Shown here one piece after another: positions 1-13,258 of a stretch of DNA of 64,000 nt. Location: the NCBI GenBank assembly GCA_002633005.1, contig NMRA01000020.1, forward strand, positions 1,270,939-1,334,938, in the 5' to 3' direction. The DNA comes from Phoronis australis (lineage: Eukaryota; Phoronida; Phoronidae). Under the pieces are notes generated by a model. That model made no database searches and was not told the origin of the DNA. It saw only the letters and a program-made list of their open reading frames with translations. The position numbers and the translations under genes were made by a program. Position 1 is the stretch's first letter. Each line of letters begins with the position of its first letter.

Positions 1-3000
1 GAAAACGAAATTACATTTTAGAAATCTGTAACGGCAGGGATATTTGGCTAAATGCGCATTTGGATGAGATCTTGCATAATATTAAAAGCAAAGAAAATAA
101 ATAATTACCCCGCTTAAACGTTGGTAAAACGACTTTCGGCGGATCTGTAATGTCTTCTGCGGGGTTTGCGACTGCAAAAGATTTGTGTCAATGGTTATTG
201 AAGTCATTTCCAGCGTCATATTCGAAAAGGCAAATGAAAAACACAAATCGAAGAGTGCCGCACCCGATTGGAACGGCATCGGCTATCCTCTCAAACGTGA
301 AATTCAAATACACAAATCTGGTTTTACATCTATCTTCAAAGACGGAGCTTAGAAATCTTCGTACTATAAACACAAATGCTTTACTTCAAGCCACTTTTGA
401 GCCCTAATCACGTGAGTGTTTTTCTTCAATTGCAGACGATTGAAATTTCATCAGCAATCTGTCAAATGACCCCTCAATCGCCTAAGACATCAGAAACTGG
501 CGTCAGTGTTGTCTTGAACATGAAGGCTCCTTTGCGAGTTTTATCACCAACTTACAAGTCCAGGACAACGAAATCCTGTCAAGTGTAAAACTTTTACGGA
601 AATTTATTCGTTGACCTTTGAAATCCGAGCAGACTTTTTTTTGGATTGGATGTGACTGCATTAAACGGATCCCATAACATGTCGTGTTACTGTTAGACGC
701 TATCTGTTTCAAGTTAAGAAAGGGGACTGAGGTCTTCCCCAATTAGGAACGATTCTTTAATGTTTGTACTCCATATCGAACTTAACATAATTTTTGGCAT
801 TTTTCGTTGTACTTGTGTGGAAACTGTCAATTATACCATGCTCGATTGTATTATGTTTCTATCACGAAGAGGTAACCCATTCTGGTTTTATGCACACGAG
901 TTTCTAGTCCATGCTCGCACTTGATGATTTCTGAGATACAAACTCGAACATTAACTCGAGATTTTTAGTAAAGGCTCGAAATATCAAGTTTAGACCCGAG
1001 CCTTAACTGTTGATGCAGGAGTCGCCAATGTTAACTGGGAAAAAGAAATGACCCTAATGAACCATTATGTATCTGCACATGGAAAAATAAACACTACCTC
1101 GAGTTTGTAAAAAATTAGAAAATGGCCAAAGTAATTTTTAGTTCAGTTTCCGGTAGACAGATTAGACTACGGGCATAGAGCTGTATTTTGGTTATTGTCT
1201 GGACTGATACCAATTTTCCTACCCTCAGTGTTGCCATGCGTTCGTATAAAATTATGCGTCTTAGACGAAAAATCATTCGGTGTACTTTGTAAATACAAGT
1301 CAATACAGTGACACGGGAGGAGTTCCAGCGGCGGGGTGTACACCTCTTGTTGCACGTAGATGACGCTGTGGGAACATTAATTATTACGTCAAGTTAATGT
1401 TCTGTGTTTGGGAAAGCCCAAATTTGCCCTTACCAAAGGCGGGTGGTAGCCAAGTTCGACGCGATTGCCTAGACATTTCAGCTTATTCCATTTTTTTTGC
1501 TCTGGAAATCCTGTGCACAAGTTTGTATTTATTTGGAAACTGGCGCTGCATCAAACGATCCTGGCGTGTATCATGGAATCAACAGATCCACTTATGCAAT
1601 GCTTTGACATGGCTTCACAACCTGTGATTTTGAAAGGTATAAATGTCCCAGCCACAAATCATTGGGGAGAGTTGTACCACATCAATGTAATCAATGTTCT
1701 TTGAATTTGCGGAACCATAAACAGCTGTCACGCGGTCTAGTGTGTTTACTACACATGATGGAGTCTGAAAGAAAATTTTAAACAGGCGATAAAACAGAAA
1801 AGAGCCAATACTTTTTGTAATTTGATAGAACTGTCATCCAGTCATAGCAACTTTGTTTTTTAAAATTTGGTAGAATTTCTAAAGCATCGTTTTTTCTTAA
1901 AAGAAGTGTAAACGTGGGTAGCAGTTTCTTGGATTGCCTGCAAATTAATGTCTTGAGCGAAGGATTGTCTAGGCCCACGTCATCTGATCACGCTGAAGTT
2001 TCAAAGAACAGCTAAATGTCAGTTCTTCATTGGGAAAGCTAGAAGTTTCTTTTCACATGAGTATGGTTAAAGCGAGACCATTACGCTGTGAATAGCCTGA
2101 ATCAAATGTTCGTTTCTTGGAGAGAACGGGGTTTTACGGCCGCTGTTATAAGTGACATTGTTAATCGGCAGATTTTTATTATTTGAGGCTATGAATTGGT
2201 GTGGAGGACCCAAACAGAGCTGAGTGGCGTAGGCGCAAAAATTTTTTAAAGCGTGATCAAGTGCTTCTTTTGTAATGCATGGCAATCATTCGCGAACATA
2301 GACTCTATTCACGCGGCGGACATTAAAATCCAAAGCGAGGCTCACTGCGATAAACAAAGCGAAAGTAGACATTGTGTGAGTTAAATAGCCGGTCTTTCGA
2401 GTCCAACCTGGATATTGAATTTTAATAATGTGTCAACAATTAAACCACACAGACGTAGAAAATTACATTAGAGAACAAGTTAAGGCGTCAAAGAGTTGTC
2501 TGACGAAAGAGTTTAATTTTTCTCGGAAAACTAGGCTCGAAACATGAAAAGTAAATATGACCAAATTGCGGCGATCGTAGTGTTACGGATTAGGTATTAT
2601 GCTGAATGCAGGGTTACTTTTTTCTTGTAAATTGTTGATCAAAATACTTTCTACGCGGACCAGGTCATCTGCTCGTATTGTTGACGAGTTGAAGACATAT
2701 TCGACAGTGGTGGCTGTCATGTGCAATTAGTCACATCTGGTTTAATTTGTTGATCAAGAATATTAAAATCAAGCATAGCCTGATCCTATGCACTCCCTGG
2801 GACTAACAGTTGATTTGTCATTGATCTGAAAGAATAATATTTATTGATGTTATTAAATATAATATTTTTATTAAAATAGTAAACCAGACTCGCAATTGAA
2901 AGAAAAATTATTTGACCATCAATTCTGTTTTCTTGGTTGTAATAATTCTTACGTCTATTTCATGTGTTAGATTTCAAGTATCAATTTGGACCAAGTTGAA

Positions 3001-3469
3001 TTTTAAAATTAAAACACCTAATTCGTTCGTCCAAAACGTAACCTCGTTTCAGAACTCAATTTCATTTAACTGGAAAATGAAATCATAGTTATCATGTTTC
3101 TGCAGGAACCTCGTTCATCCGAGGGGAAAGGTGCCAGTGCCTACTGAGAGGGGATTTTTTCGTCGTGTGAGGGCGGTAACAGTCTACCTCCCGATCACCA
3201 TCAATAGCACCCTCGCCCTGTTGCAAGCTCTCAGAGGCTCTGTCTCATTTTAAAGTAGCCTTTTGTGCTCTTAAAAATTGTCACCTGTGTGGTTACAGGT
3301 TATGTGAACTCAGATTTTTCACTAGGGGAATTTTTATGCCTCGTGGGGGGAATTTCGCGTGATATTTCAATATTTTGAGAGGGGAATAGGGCCGATATTG
3401 GGCCCTAAATTTGAGGGATTGAGGGCTCTGTCCTTTTTGGAAAGAAAAATTATAATGTTTCAACCCGTG
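1..3469. other. Gene-free, AT-rich sequence
   Basis: Only short unlinked frames are present, none with recognisable domains or good splice pairs. No repeat family of this window was recognised here. Confidence 0.5.
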
Positions 3470-3680
3470 CAGGGGCGGATCCAGGATTTTGAATTAAGGG
3501 GGGCAGGCACAGGAATAAGCAGCATTTCGGCAGATGCGCGCGCCCAGCCTAAAATCTGGGGATGCAGGGGTCTTGAATTCTTGGGTTTGCGGACCTGTTG
3601 ACTAAAAAAACGGTAAACGGGGTTCATTCAGCGCCTATGCGTTGTTTACTCACCCCCAAGACCCCCTGGCTGCGCACGTG
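3470..3680. mobile_element. Composite TE relic with hAT-like left end
   Basis: CAGGGGCGGATCCAGGATTT at 3470 matches the left end at 55563. At about 3534 an ATGCGCGCGCCCAGCC segment matches, inverted, the right end of the 36794/47416 elements, so two families overlap here. The right boundary is uncertain. Confidence 0.45.
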
Positions 3681-4242
3681 TGCTAGTCAGCAATTCGCAC
3701 CCGCACGCGTAAACCTGTGAAACCCGCACGCGTTACGTACTGACAGGCTTGAAATTAGAATTCCATAACGCACGGCTGGTATGCATTGCTGACTCGTGTG
3801 GGGACAACTGACTTTTCTGGGTGCTTCCCACTCGTTCTTTCCGGCTTCGAGATCGTACTGAATGCCCAAGACTCCCTTACCATCTTAGTGAAACGGGATT
3901 GGGACTGGTCAAAACGGGAACTTCAGACAAACACATGCATGCAATGTATAATACCTTGCACGGGTTGACAACGTTTAACATGTGCGTAACTGGTTTGAGT
4001 CGCGCTTTCGAAATCGCGCTCAACAGAAATATGGTTTGACAGGGTTCTACGTAAAACAAGTACGGATCCACTACTGGCTTGAAATAAATGAACGTAGGAA
4101 TTATTGGTACTAGGCATGGAACAAACATGGGACAAAAGAGCATTGACCCAATGAAAGTGACAAAGTAGGGAATCCGACCCCCTGGACTCCCATTTAGATT
4201 TTAATTGCCCGGATACTTCACGAACCTAAATCTTTCGATTAC

Positions 4243-4469
4243 TTAACAGCTAAGTTTGTAGCAGTGATTACCTCCAACCCATGTGCTACCACAGACTCCG
4301 CCTTTTTCACATTGGCAGGTTTCGATATTGAAGAAGGGAGTGTCTTTTGGACAGTTAACTGCATAGCCTTTCATCATCGTTTGAGTGTGATGGCGTACAA
4401 AGGTATTGCAGTCCCTCTCTAGAACCAACGTATACGTGTAATCGCCTTTTTTGCAGAATGAACCGCTTG
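4243..4469 (-). CDS. Terminal cysteine-rich exon, chitin-binding-like module 2
   Basis: The exon starts after acceptor TTTGCTTTTAG (AG at 4470-4471) in phase 1 and ends at a TAA (4243-4245), giving 74 residues plus stop. It contains ten cysteines, including the CPKDTPFFNIETCQCEKGG segment. That segment parallels CTDGLQFNKKTCSCDF in the upstream exon at 6874-7074 (Cys, Phe-Asn, Thr-Cys-x-Cys). A short Cys-containing tail ends in CYKLSC. Shared phase, strand and motif make this the likely 3' coding end of the same gene. The 1.8-kb intron before it contains a tRNA-derived SINE. Confidence 0.6.
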
Positions 4470-6469
4470 CTAAAAGCAAAAACAAAAATTTGTATTACAA
4501 CAATGGGACATTTCCTCATGCCTCAGAAAAATCTGGAAACATCTGGAAGAAAATAAAAAGGGGAAGCAAGTGAACATGTTGACATTTCCAACAATAAATC
4601 TAATGGACAGATATGGAGTGTTAATCCTGAAATTAAGGGCGGCGCATGAAAAGGGTTGGAATCTGAATTCGAAGAAAAGATTCTGGGCTCAGATTTGAGA
4701 TTAGATCGCGGAAGACGGAACTGTGCGGACGACAAATAGATACCACCACGGTTTAGTTTGCCACTTGTTTTTAGACGCTGTTAACAAATCAAGCGTCATT
4801 TGTCAACCTTAAATTGAAAACTTGAGCTCAAATCAGTTCTTTCTTTGAAAGACTACCCAGTGGAAGAGGCCAGGGGTTAATACAATCTAAACATCACCAG
4901 TCGATTTTTTGGTATCCCCACGATCTGCGATAAAAGCTGGTTTGGTAGCGTTGGAAGTATCAAGCAGCCACTCAACAGAAGTACCCCCTTAGACGGTGGA
5001 ACTGTTGTCAACTTGGTATCACCAGACACGCATAAAACATTCACACACATCCAAAGATTTTCTTTGTTTTATGCTATATCTCTACATGATTAGGCATTGT
5101 TTCTTGACATCACTTGTGTAGGCTGAGTGGGACACGTGAGAGGGGAGGGAAGGCTACAAGGACGTGTGGAATCAGGCAGTACCGGGGAAGCTTTAAGTTT
5201 TTAGGATTACAGTAAATGTGACCGTACAGTGCTGAGGCGCAGAATGTTGCTTAGGAATCGTATCAAGATGTCACAGCTGCGCTCATCGAGTTACCTATGA
5301 TACCTGAACATGGATTCGTTGAATAATGCTAAATGAACATGTGGAAGATTTCTGGTTCTATTCTACAATAACCGTAACAATCTACACAGGGTAAACCAGG
5401 CCAGAGAAGCATTTTTTACATAAAAGACAGACATCCTCCAACACAGGATGGTCTCATGCAGACCATCTTTCAGGCTGGTTGTTTTTTGCTCAGACTGCAC
5501 CAAAGAATTTATAGGCGGCAAAGGGCAGTCCACCGAACTGTCCTCCAAAGAGAAGGCCCCTTCGGAAAGATGGCCCGTTAGGGAAAGGTATATGATTAAT
5601 AAACTGGCAAAGAGTGACCCGTGATTCCATCAAGAGGTGGCCATCCTTAACATAAAAGATTATACTATCTCAAAAAAGCAGGAAGAGGTATTTGATTCCT
5701 TCATTGGGGCATCTCTACGTGATCGGCCCGGAGGAACAAAGAAAAACAATAAAAACAGAAAAGGATGCCATCAACAGGTTCCCTTCCAAGACTGAGACCC
5801 TTACATATGTAACTTCAAAGCAGAAAAATGAGAAAATAGTGGCCACAGTTGATTTTATTTCCCCTCTCCAGAGGGAGGTCCCTGAAAAAATGCAGTGTCT
5901 AATTCAATTAAAAATTCTGAGTCAATTTGCTCATCACAATCTGTGCATGAGCAAGTTTTCTAGGTCATTTCCGGGTTATGTGTGACCAAGAGCATGTTTT
6001 TAGATAAATTCAGATGATCTATACTACAAAAACCTGTTTCACCCTAACATAAATGGACTGGTTAAGGTTTCCAAAGGGTAAATTCAACACTGGTAGGTTT
6101 TATTTAAATTCTCATATATTTTATCTCTTCTACTGTTCTTGTCTTTCTTTTCTTAACTGTTGCTGCACCGCGCCCCCGGCCCATCGCATATGCCGACCGC
6201 CACTGTTTCAGTCTGTCGCCCAACCCGCTTCTTACGCCCCCTTACACTCAATGCTAGAGCAGAAGAAAACAGAAAAAGCGAGAGAAACAACCGAATTGTG
6301 CAGCCGATGCTCCTTTGTTGACCGGTAACGATCTGACTGATCCATTGACTAGGTTGGTGTACATAACAGTTTGATTGTAATAAAACTGTGCCATGAGAAA
6401 ATGGCTTGAAATATTAACCTGTTAAATACAAACCAAACATTTAAGCTCATTGTATTTTTAAGAACTAAT

Positions 6470-6680
6470 TACAGGCGGTCTGGCACACGTAAGTTGTGCC
6501 AGGTGTGGGCAGGCTCCTCAGCGGGGACAATTGCACTGATCGTCTGAAACCTTTTTATCGAGCTAAGGAGCCAAAGACTTTGAAGACTCAAGGGTCCAGC
6601 AGTGTGCCTTAGTGGGACGCGAACCCACAACCTCGAGTAAAGGAAGCGAACACATATCCCACAAGGCCACACCGCCACAT
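6470..6680 (-). mobile_element. tRNA-derived SINE
   Basis: The minus strand has a tRNA-like head with RNA polymerase III box A (TGGCCTTGTGGG, 6658-6669) and box B (GGTTCGCGTCCC, 6614-6625), in correct order and spacing. A non-tRNA tail follows. The anticodon arm and acceptor stem do not fold cleanly, so I call a SINE rather than a functional tRNA. It lies in the intron between the two cysteine-rich exons. Confidence 0.55.
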
Positions 6681-6873
6681 TCATTGTATCTTTACATTAG
6701 TTGAACTTTAATTTATAACGGAACACGCTGAAAAGGATTATATTTTGAAGCATTGCCACTGTATATCTGCTTGAGCCTTTTGGAACTTCTATTGGAAACT
6801 TCCGTCAAAATCCCACCGTAACTGTCAGCACATATTCACACTCACATTCGAAAATACAAGAAAATATTCTTAC

Positions 6874-7074
6874 ACTGGAAGTACTTTGACGCGTCAGAAG
6901 AATCTGGACATTTGGCGGAAAGTGAGAAGTCGCAAGAGCAAGTCTTCTTGTTGAACTGCAAACCGTCCGTACATATTTCACGCTTCGGATTTGGTGCTCT
7001 TAAGTCAGACTGGTACTCCCGGCACTCAGTTTGACGTATCAGCTTGAAGCACATACCGTAGCAGCAACTCACAT
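6874..7074 (-). CDS. Cysteine-rich exon, chitin-binding (peritrophin-like) module 1
   Basis: A 201-bp phase 1-1 exon lies between acceptor TATATTTAG (AG at 7075-7076) and donor CCAGT/GTAAGA. It encodes about 67 residues with eight cysteines. The second half, CTDGLQFNKKTCSCDF followed by a further Cys, resembles the C-terminal half of type 2 chitin-binding domains (Cys-x-x-Gly-Leu-x-Phe-Asn, then Thr-Cys-x-Cys). A preceding ECREYQ segment fits the aromatic/Cys part of the same fold. The same arrangement recurs in the downstream exon 4243-4469, so this is likely a repeated extracellular module. Assignment as true chitin-binding is by pattern only. Another small disulfide-rich module is possible. 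Confidence 0.6.
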
Positions 7075-8438
7075 CTAAATATAGACGTCTCACAACATAT
7101 TCAAAGACATTAAAATCATTGTCACAGAAGTTGTGGATGCAACCGTTTTGTCAAAAAGCGGGGCTTTAGTCACAGTTGTCTGTGCTCTCTGTAGACCATG
7201 GATGGTTTTAAAAAATCTTTCTATTGTATAAAAGTCGTCTTTTGAGCAAAACTGATGGCAAAAATGTAATCTTTAAATGTTAAATAAAATACACAGTATG
7301 TGCAGCGACGTTCGAGCAATTATTCAACAAAAGAACATCCGCTTTTAATATCAAACTTAGGGTCCACCCGTGAGAGCTGATTTTTTTTTTATTTCTTATT
7401 GTTTTGCAGATTCTGTGACCAGTTTTAAACACTAATTAATAATCTTAAAGTTCATTAAGGCGAAAACTATTTGGCAAAGCTAAAGTGAAGTTTTTAACTA
7501 AAGGGTGCTTTAACATGATAAGGAGGATGACTTTACAAACAGCAGAAATCCGAATTCGTGCCTTGCCATAGATACAGTAGCGCTTAACAGGCAGAAAGCA
7601 TTTGCAAACCAAGCCTCTAAGGCAATCAACTTGCCAAGAAAGCTGCTGATAGATTCAAAGTGAAGCTATCTTGGATACGACAGACATATCCCATCGCGTC
7701 ACAAAAATATTGCCGAAGTTACAAAGACGTTGTTGGTCGTATTATGAACAAGCGGACAACAAAATAGGGCGTTTGGAAAAAAGTAAATAAACTGTTGAGG
7801 TTTAAGCCGTGAAGTATAGGCTAACATTTTGAACCGTTTAGTTTGAAAGCACATCATGTTGAAAGGACATCGTTTGGGAATACGGTTTGTTGAAGATGGT
7901 TTGCTTTAAAATCATTTTGAAACGACAACGAAAATGAAGATGCCAAGAGTATTCTGAACTTGTCTGCGTGCCATAAGATTGGAATTACAATGACGTTGGC
8001 TTGATTTATAAAAACGATTGAAATCTCAATAACTGGCAAACTGACACAACACGAACGAGGTGTGACTCCATGTTTCACAATTTGTCTATTTTCTGCAATA
8101 ATTTCAACCATTTTATAACACATAATTGATCATTTTTATCCGCCATGTGCCAACGTAAGGAATTTGTTAATGAAACTGCATCAGCCTTAAAGTCTATAAA
8201 ACCCCATCATTCTATTGGTGTAGGTTTTGTCCTTTCAAGAAACAGCATTCATTTCAGAGTAGGAAAGTTATCACTGACAGCAGAGTTTGCCATAAGCACA
8301 ACCACCTGATTAGAGAGCAAATGAAATGTGTTAGTACACTATCGACTCTGTATGACAATACTGAGTAATCACGGCCTTTTTAGCTCAGTAGCTGCTTTTA
8401 CTTGTATTAGATGTTGCTTAGGAGAATTGTAATCGTAC
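7075..8438. other. Probable intron between proline-rich and cysteine-rich exons
   Basis: No convincing exon with paired splice sites was found on either strand. This fits an intron if the three minus-strand exons belong to one gene. Confidence 0.4.
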
Positions 8439-8828
8439 CTGGATGATTCACGTCTACCTTTTTCTCCTCAGCGGCCTCTTGCCCGGGTGCTGCTCCTACA
8501 CCAGGCGGACCCGGTGGTCTATCGGGCAAAGCGGGTAGACCATTTATCCCGAGTTCATCAGAATCTTTGCTGTTCCGAGGACGTGGCGGTAACTCGATAA
8601 ACCTAATTCCAGTATCCTTATGAGAAGGCGGCCCGGGCTCAAAAATCATCGGTGGTTTCGCAATTTCTAAAGGAGGTGGTTCGTTGCTCTTGGACCTCAT
8701 CGGTACATCGTCGTCGTGCAATGATGGTGACATTCTACTGCCAGGTCGCGAGTCCTCTTGAAATATTCCAAATATTTCCATTGGATTAGGACGTGGTCCA
8801 AATGGAAGATTTCGCTTGTCTCTCTCTT
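8439..8828 (-). CDS. Proline-rich internal exon, probable secreted/extracellular protein
   Basis: This 390-bp open stretch is bounded on the minus strand by a good acceptor (polypyrimidine tract then CAG, AG at 8829-8830) and a donor (CCAG then GTACGA). It enters and leaves in phase 1. The 130 residues are rich in Pro, Gly and acidic residues, with runs such as PPPLEIAKPPMIFEPGPP and ALPDRPPGPPGVGAAPGQE, and look disordered or collagen-like. No catalytic motif is visible and I do not recognise the family. The matching phase lets it splice in frame to the cysteine-rich exons downstream on the same strand (6874-7074 and 4243-4469), so I infer one gene, but no transcript supports this. The reading frame continues about 136 bp upstream of the acceptor without a stop. 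That part encodes an unrelated hydrophobic stretch and is probably intron. No upstream exon was found. Confidence 0.6.
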
Positions 8829-10164
8829 CTGAAAATGAACAACTTCGGATAATATTCCGATTTAAAATGAAAGCCACATACGACGGCAATAAGGGGAAAT
8901 TCAAAATGGTCAAGAAAGCATTGGTAAACACATGAAGATAATGGGCTGCAGAAAAACTCGTCATGATAGAGGTTCCATAGGCAACGCAAAACGGACCAGG
9001 GTTTTCAGAAGGCTTTGGGGGTGTAATTAAGGTCTATACATGCAGAAAATCTCGTCATAGTAAAGTCTGTTATGATATAAACCACAAAACCAGGTGATGA
9101 ACCGACGAGTCGGCTCACCAAGAAACACTACACAACATGTTGAAATCGACGACATTTCGAGACTTCGCTCAAAAATATTTCAGCAGAAATAGGGAAACAG
9201 AAAAATGAAGTCCAGTCATCAAAAACAGAAATTGCCGCTTGATATTTTTGATACCTCATAGTACATAGTGGTTTTTAGCCTGAGAATACTGCATGCAGTT
9301 TCATATGGAGATGATCCGACGGTGTATTAGTAAAATAATCCACGCTTGTGATGGCGTAAGTAAATGTAAAATAAAGGCGAAAGGTCTAGAGCGCGATACC
9401 TCGCAACATGCGCATAAGTTTGTCTTAAAATCTTACATGTATGTACCATCCGGGGTCAGTTTCGGGCATAGACTATATTACGTGAAATGCCAACTCTATA
9501 TACTTTGAGTGCAAGAGATTTGTGATCTTAAAGCCCTCGTAGAACAGTTAAATTAACTTTTAGGCATGGTCAAAACACCTGTTTATGTTCCTTAAATTAT
9601 AGCAGACAATTACATTTATAAGTCAAATTTGTTTTTAAGCTATTTTTATGCCAAAACATAGTAAATATCCGCGTCAGTACTTGTGAAAAAAATCAGGTGG
9701 CGCTGTGCGGTTAACCGAATGACTTTTGTGTCCGAGTCTGTGTGAAGCTCACAAGCGTAATGCGCGTTGTCGGCGATGTTTTCAATCGACAAAGGGTGGA
9801 CGTCAAACGGACAGAGCCTTTGAAATTGGTTTCATGTCCTTATAGCCATCGTTTTACATCACCATAATTGAGTGCGCACATCCTAGGACGGATGACTAAC
9901 TCCGCCTGCGGGAGGGTGGAACACTGTCGACTTTGTTAGCGGGCGATCAGGGAATTATCCATCGGGCGGGGCTAGCAAAAGATTTTCACATGATTGCCGT
10001 ATCACAACTCGAAATCAACCGCGTAGTCATATTTTTACTATATTTCTCACTACAAGTTGCTAAAACGATAACAAAGCGACATGCAGAACTTACTACTCGA
10101 AATACACATCGCGATCTTTTCCCTTTCATATCGTTCATTCACTTACTTAAATTAGGCCGGTCGA
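8829..10164. other. Gene-free sequence
   Basis: No supported exon. A small bulged hairpin lies at 9093-9119 and a CTCF-like core at about 9695. Confidence 0.4.
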
Positions 10165-10770
10165 ATCAAATTTTTTTCGTTATGAGAAACTTTTGCACTA
10201 TCATCGAAAAGATAATGCATCCTACTCAATAAAATCGAAAAATTATCAAACCAGGACAAGCATTGCAAAGTTATTGCAATTTTGTGGCGAAATTTGAGTC
10301 AGTACTTGTTTGGATCTGGTCGGACATCTTGGGATAAGTTACGAGTTTAAAACTTTGTATTAAATTATTTTCATTGATAATTTACAATGAAATTTAGTGA
10401 GACATATCTTTACTTACTATTCTGCGCGATTCAACAGTTTTCAACAAATTTCAGCCTCGAAGAGGTTACTTATTTAGTGATAAAAGTGCTCACAATTCCC
10501 GTCGGCGGCAAGGACGACATGGCGAGTTTTGCTGAACTGAAAGGCATGTTCAACCGGCTACTTTACAATTTGTGAAGATTTAACGTTGATAAATTTTGAC
10601 AAGTGCTGCTACAAAAAAGCAACTTTGTTCAATTTTCACGTTTTTAATGCAAAAATGTGAGGAATATTCTAGTTATTTTACTATGAATTTCCCTTACAGG
10701 AGATCTTACACTCACCTAAAAAATAGTCGAAATATTTTTTAAACGGTTTTTTGTTTGACAGTCAACTGCT
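10165..10770. repeat. ~600-bp dispersed repeat, copy 1
   Basis: Aligns in order with 24840-25450. Landmarks are ATAATGCATCC(T/C)ACTCAATA, ATGAAATTTAGTGAGA, CTCACAATTCCCGT, GCTGCTACAAAAAAGCAA and GGAATATTCTA. It holds an open frame of 62 codons (10387-10575) that in copy 2 has two stops, so this copy may keep an old coding segment. I do not recognise the peptide. Confidence 0.75.
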
Positions 10771-11704
10771 CTCTCATAATTTGTTTACTTGGCTGCCATG
10801 ACAAAATCCACAGGTTTCTTTGTATCTTTTTCGCACTCAACTCGGGCTACATTAGTATGACTATTTATGCATTGTTTAGAGGGGGTGGGTTGCTCATAAA
10901 ACTGGGCGAAGAATTTTTATTTTTGTGTTTTTCTTAATGTAGAAATTTCCAATTTAATTTTAAATTTTACAAAAAAGGACTTCTAACAAAAAAATCTTTG
11001 TCCTGATTCCAAAAATTGACCTTATTTTCTTAAATAAATAACCTTCACACCCTTGGTGAGGACTATCCTAGTGAGCATATACAGCAAAATCGGTCACTTG
11101 CCGGTGTGCCGTCCATTTTGCGTGGTATTAATTTTGAACTCAAGGTCGGAAAAAAACGTCCCGTGGAGTATGAAAATGCAATTGAAGTCCGTGAAATTTG
11201 GATTATGATTGTTTCTGGGCCTTTTAATGTGAGATTTGTTTGATAGATTAAATTTCCACGCGCTTTAAAAATTGCTAAACTTTGATGTTCAGCACGGCCG
11301 CGTTTCACGTGACTGAGATTTCTGAATCTGGGCCTTCATTCAAAGGTAAAATTTTACACTTCAGAACTTGGGACATTGAAAATGACCTATCCAAAAACAA
11401 ATTGGCCGACTACGACTGCCTTACCTAAATTCACGCGCCCCATTACGTTCCTTACTAGCTGTCATTAATTGATTAAGGGCATAGCGAACTCCAGTTCAAG
11501 CTCCTAACCCAGCACACAAAATTTAGGGCCAGGTTTTACAGAGTTTGAAAGGGCTAAACAAAGTAAAACTTGGCATGTCGTCGTCAACTTAACGTGGACT
11601 TCCCTGATGCTGCCTGTCACATTTGACGACCTTTATGAATGCCTGGCACGAGCTTCCAAATCCACTAGCTGATCGGTCAAGAGCCGTGTCCCGAAAGTGA
11701 ATGA

Positions 11705-11808
11705 GTCTAAACCATAGACATCTTTTAAGATGTCTATCGTTTAGACCCATTCATAGACATCACAGTATAGTATTAAAATACTATACTGTGATGTCTATGG
11801 TCTAAACG
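11705..11808. repeat. Composite double hairpin (cruciform-forming)
   Basis: Hairpin 1 (11705-11746) pairs GTCTAAAC and ATAGACATCTT with AAGATGTCTAT and GTTTAGAC, apart from one mismatched pair and a 2-nt loop. Hairpin 2 (11752-11799) is a perfect 23-bp stem with a 2-nt loop, starting CATAGACATCACAG. GTCTAAAC recurs at about 11801-11808, so the middle GTTTAGAC can pair with either side. Confidence 0.85.
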
Positions 11809-13258
11809 TTCACGTCACTTAGCGCTGATTGGTTAAAAAATCTCAGGCTTTGGGCAAACGACGAAGTACGTAGGTGTCACAATTAATCATGTTATTAATT
11901 AACAGGTGCTGTATGGTTATTAAAACACACGTTTTTAGAATCATAAAGACATATATTTTGAATACAAGCGAGCGTTTGTTCCTTATTCTTCGAGGGCTTT
12001 AAGAACAAACCAGAATCAAAATACCCTATTATTGTTGGCGGCAACGTCCGTATTCACTGTCGGACTCTTATGCTTCCGGTATGTACGCCAGCTGACTTAG
12101 GCATTGTTCCGGACTCTAACGAGCTGAACATCTGCACGGCTTCGAGCAAACCGAAAATACCACGTTCATTCGATACATACAATATTTGTCAGTTTCATGC
12201 AATGGCATAAATTTAACTCACTGGTTACATGCAAATATATAAAGGTAAGTTTGTGCAACTGATTTCCTGGGCAGGCTACACCAACTCGAGAAACATTGTT
12301 GGCTATAGTCTTTACACGAAGTTAGGTGGACCTTTTTAAAAAGGCATTTCGCCGCTGTTCACAGAAGCGATTATATGGTATAAAATATTACTACGTTCAT
12401 CCGATGTAGAATTGCAATGCGCACATGGGTCATTTTTGGCAATTTGTTGGTTGGTGAACCCCATTAAACCCCCAAAACGTTTCTTAAGTCGCTGATTATT
12501 TCGCTGTTCTCGTTGGTAACGGAAATAAATCCTCTCAGGGTTATCACGATAACGAAATGTATTATTCTGTGTTCCTTCAGAGTTTCTGGCGGGTGATCAC
12601 AGTGTGTCTCAGCACTGACGGGCAGGGCAGCATTTAAATAGGGCTCGGGTCTCCGTTATTTATTTCATGTTTTTGCCGGAGAAAGACTACAGCTTCCATC
12701 TTATAAAAATACTAAAATCTTGTGACGAAGTGATTCCGATAATTTGTTGTGAAGTGTAGGCAGTCATTGTAAGAAGAACGCTCCTATAAGTTTAAACGCA
12801 AATTTCAATAAACACGTTTGTTCATACCATTATTTAATGTTAGCCTTGTTTAAGGTAAATACTTTGAGGTGTAGAAGTGATATCTTTTTCTAAAATCTGT
12901 TGGTCTATTTACACCAACCTCTCATATTTACATCGGCACAATGTTTCGGTCTGGAATCCAATGTGAATTTGGCGAATCCTACACCAGTGAAACATTAAGG
13001 TCACTGTGAACAAGGATTTCTAAACACAAGAAATGTTGCAGAGAAGGCAAGAGCTCAGAAGAACACAAACAACATTACATCCAGTGGGACAATATCCAGA
13101 TCCTTGAGTGAAATAGGCTGACCATAAAAAAGATAAAGGGAGACATGCACATAAAGGTACACAGCAATGTCTTCAGTCAGCCTGATAAGCAGCACAGTAA
13201 CACCTGACTACCACTCCTAAGGAAGAAAAAAGTACAACACGTCCCTCGTACTTAATAT

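Noticed and set aside
6605-6677. Functional tRNA gene
   Set aside because: A and B boxes are present but the acceptor and anticodon arms do not pair, and a SINE-like tail follows.
9093-9119. GATGA-containing hairpin (GGTGA/TCACC and CCGAC/GTCGG) as a hammerhead candidate
   Set aside because: The core order and GAAA spacing are wrong; it is a small bulged hairpin only.
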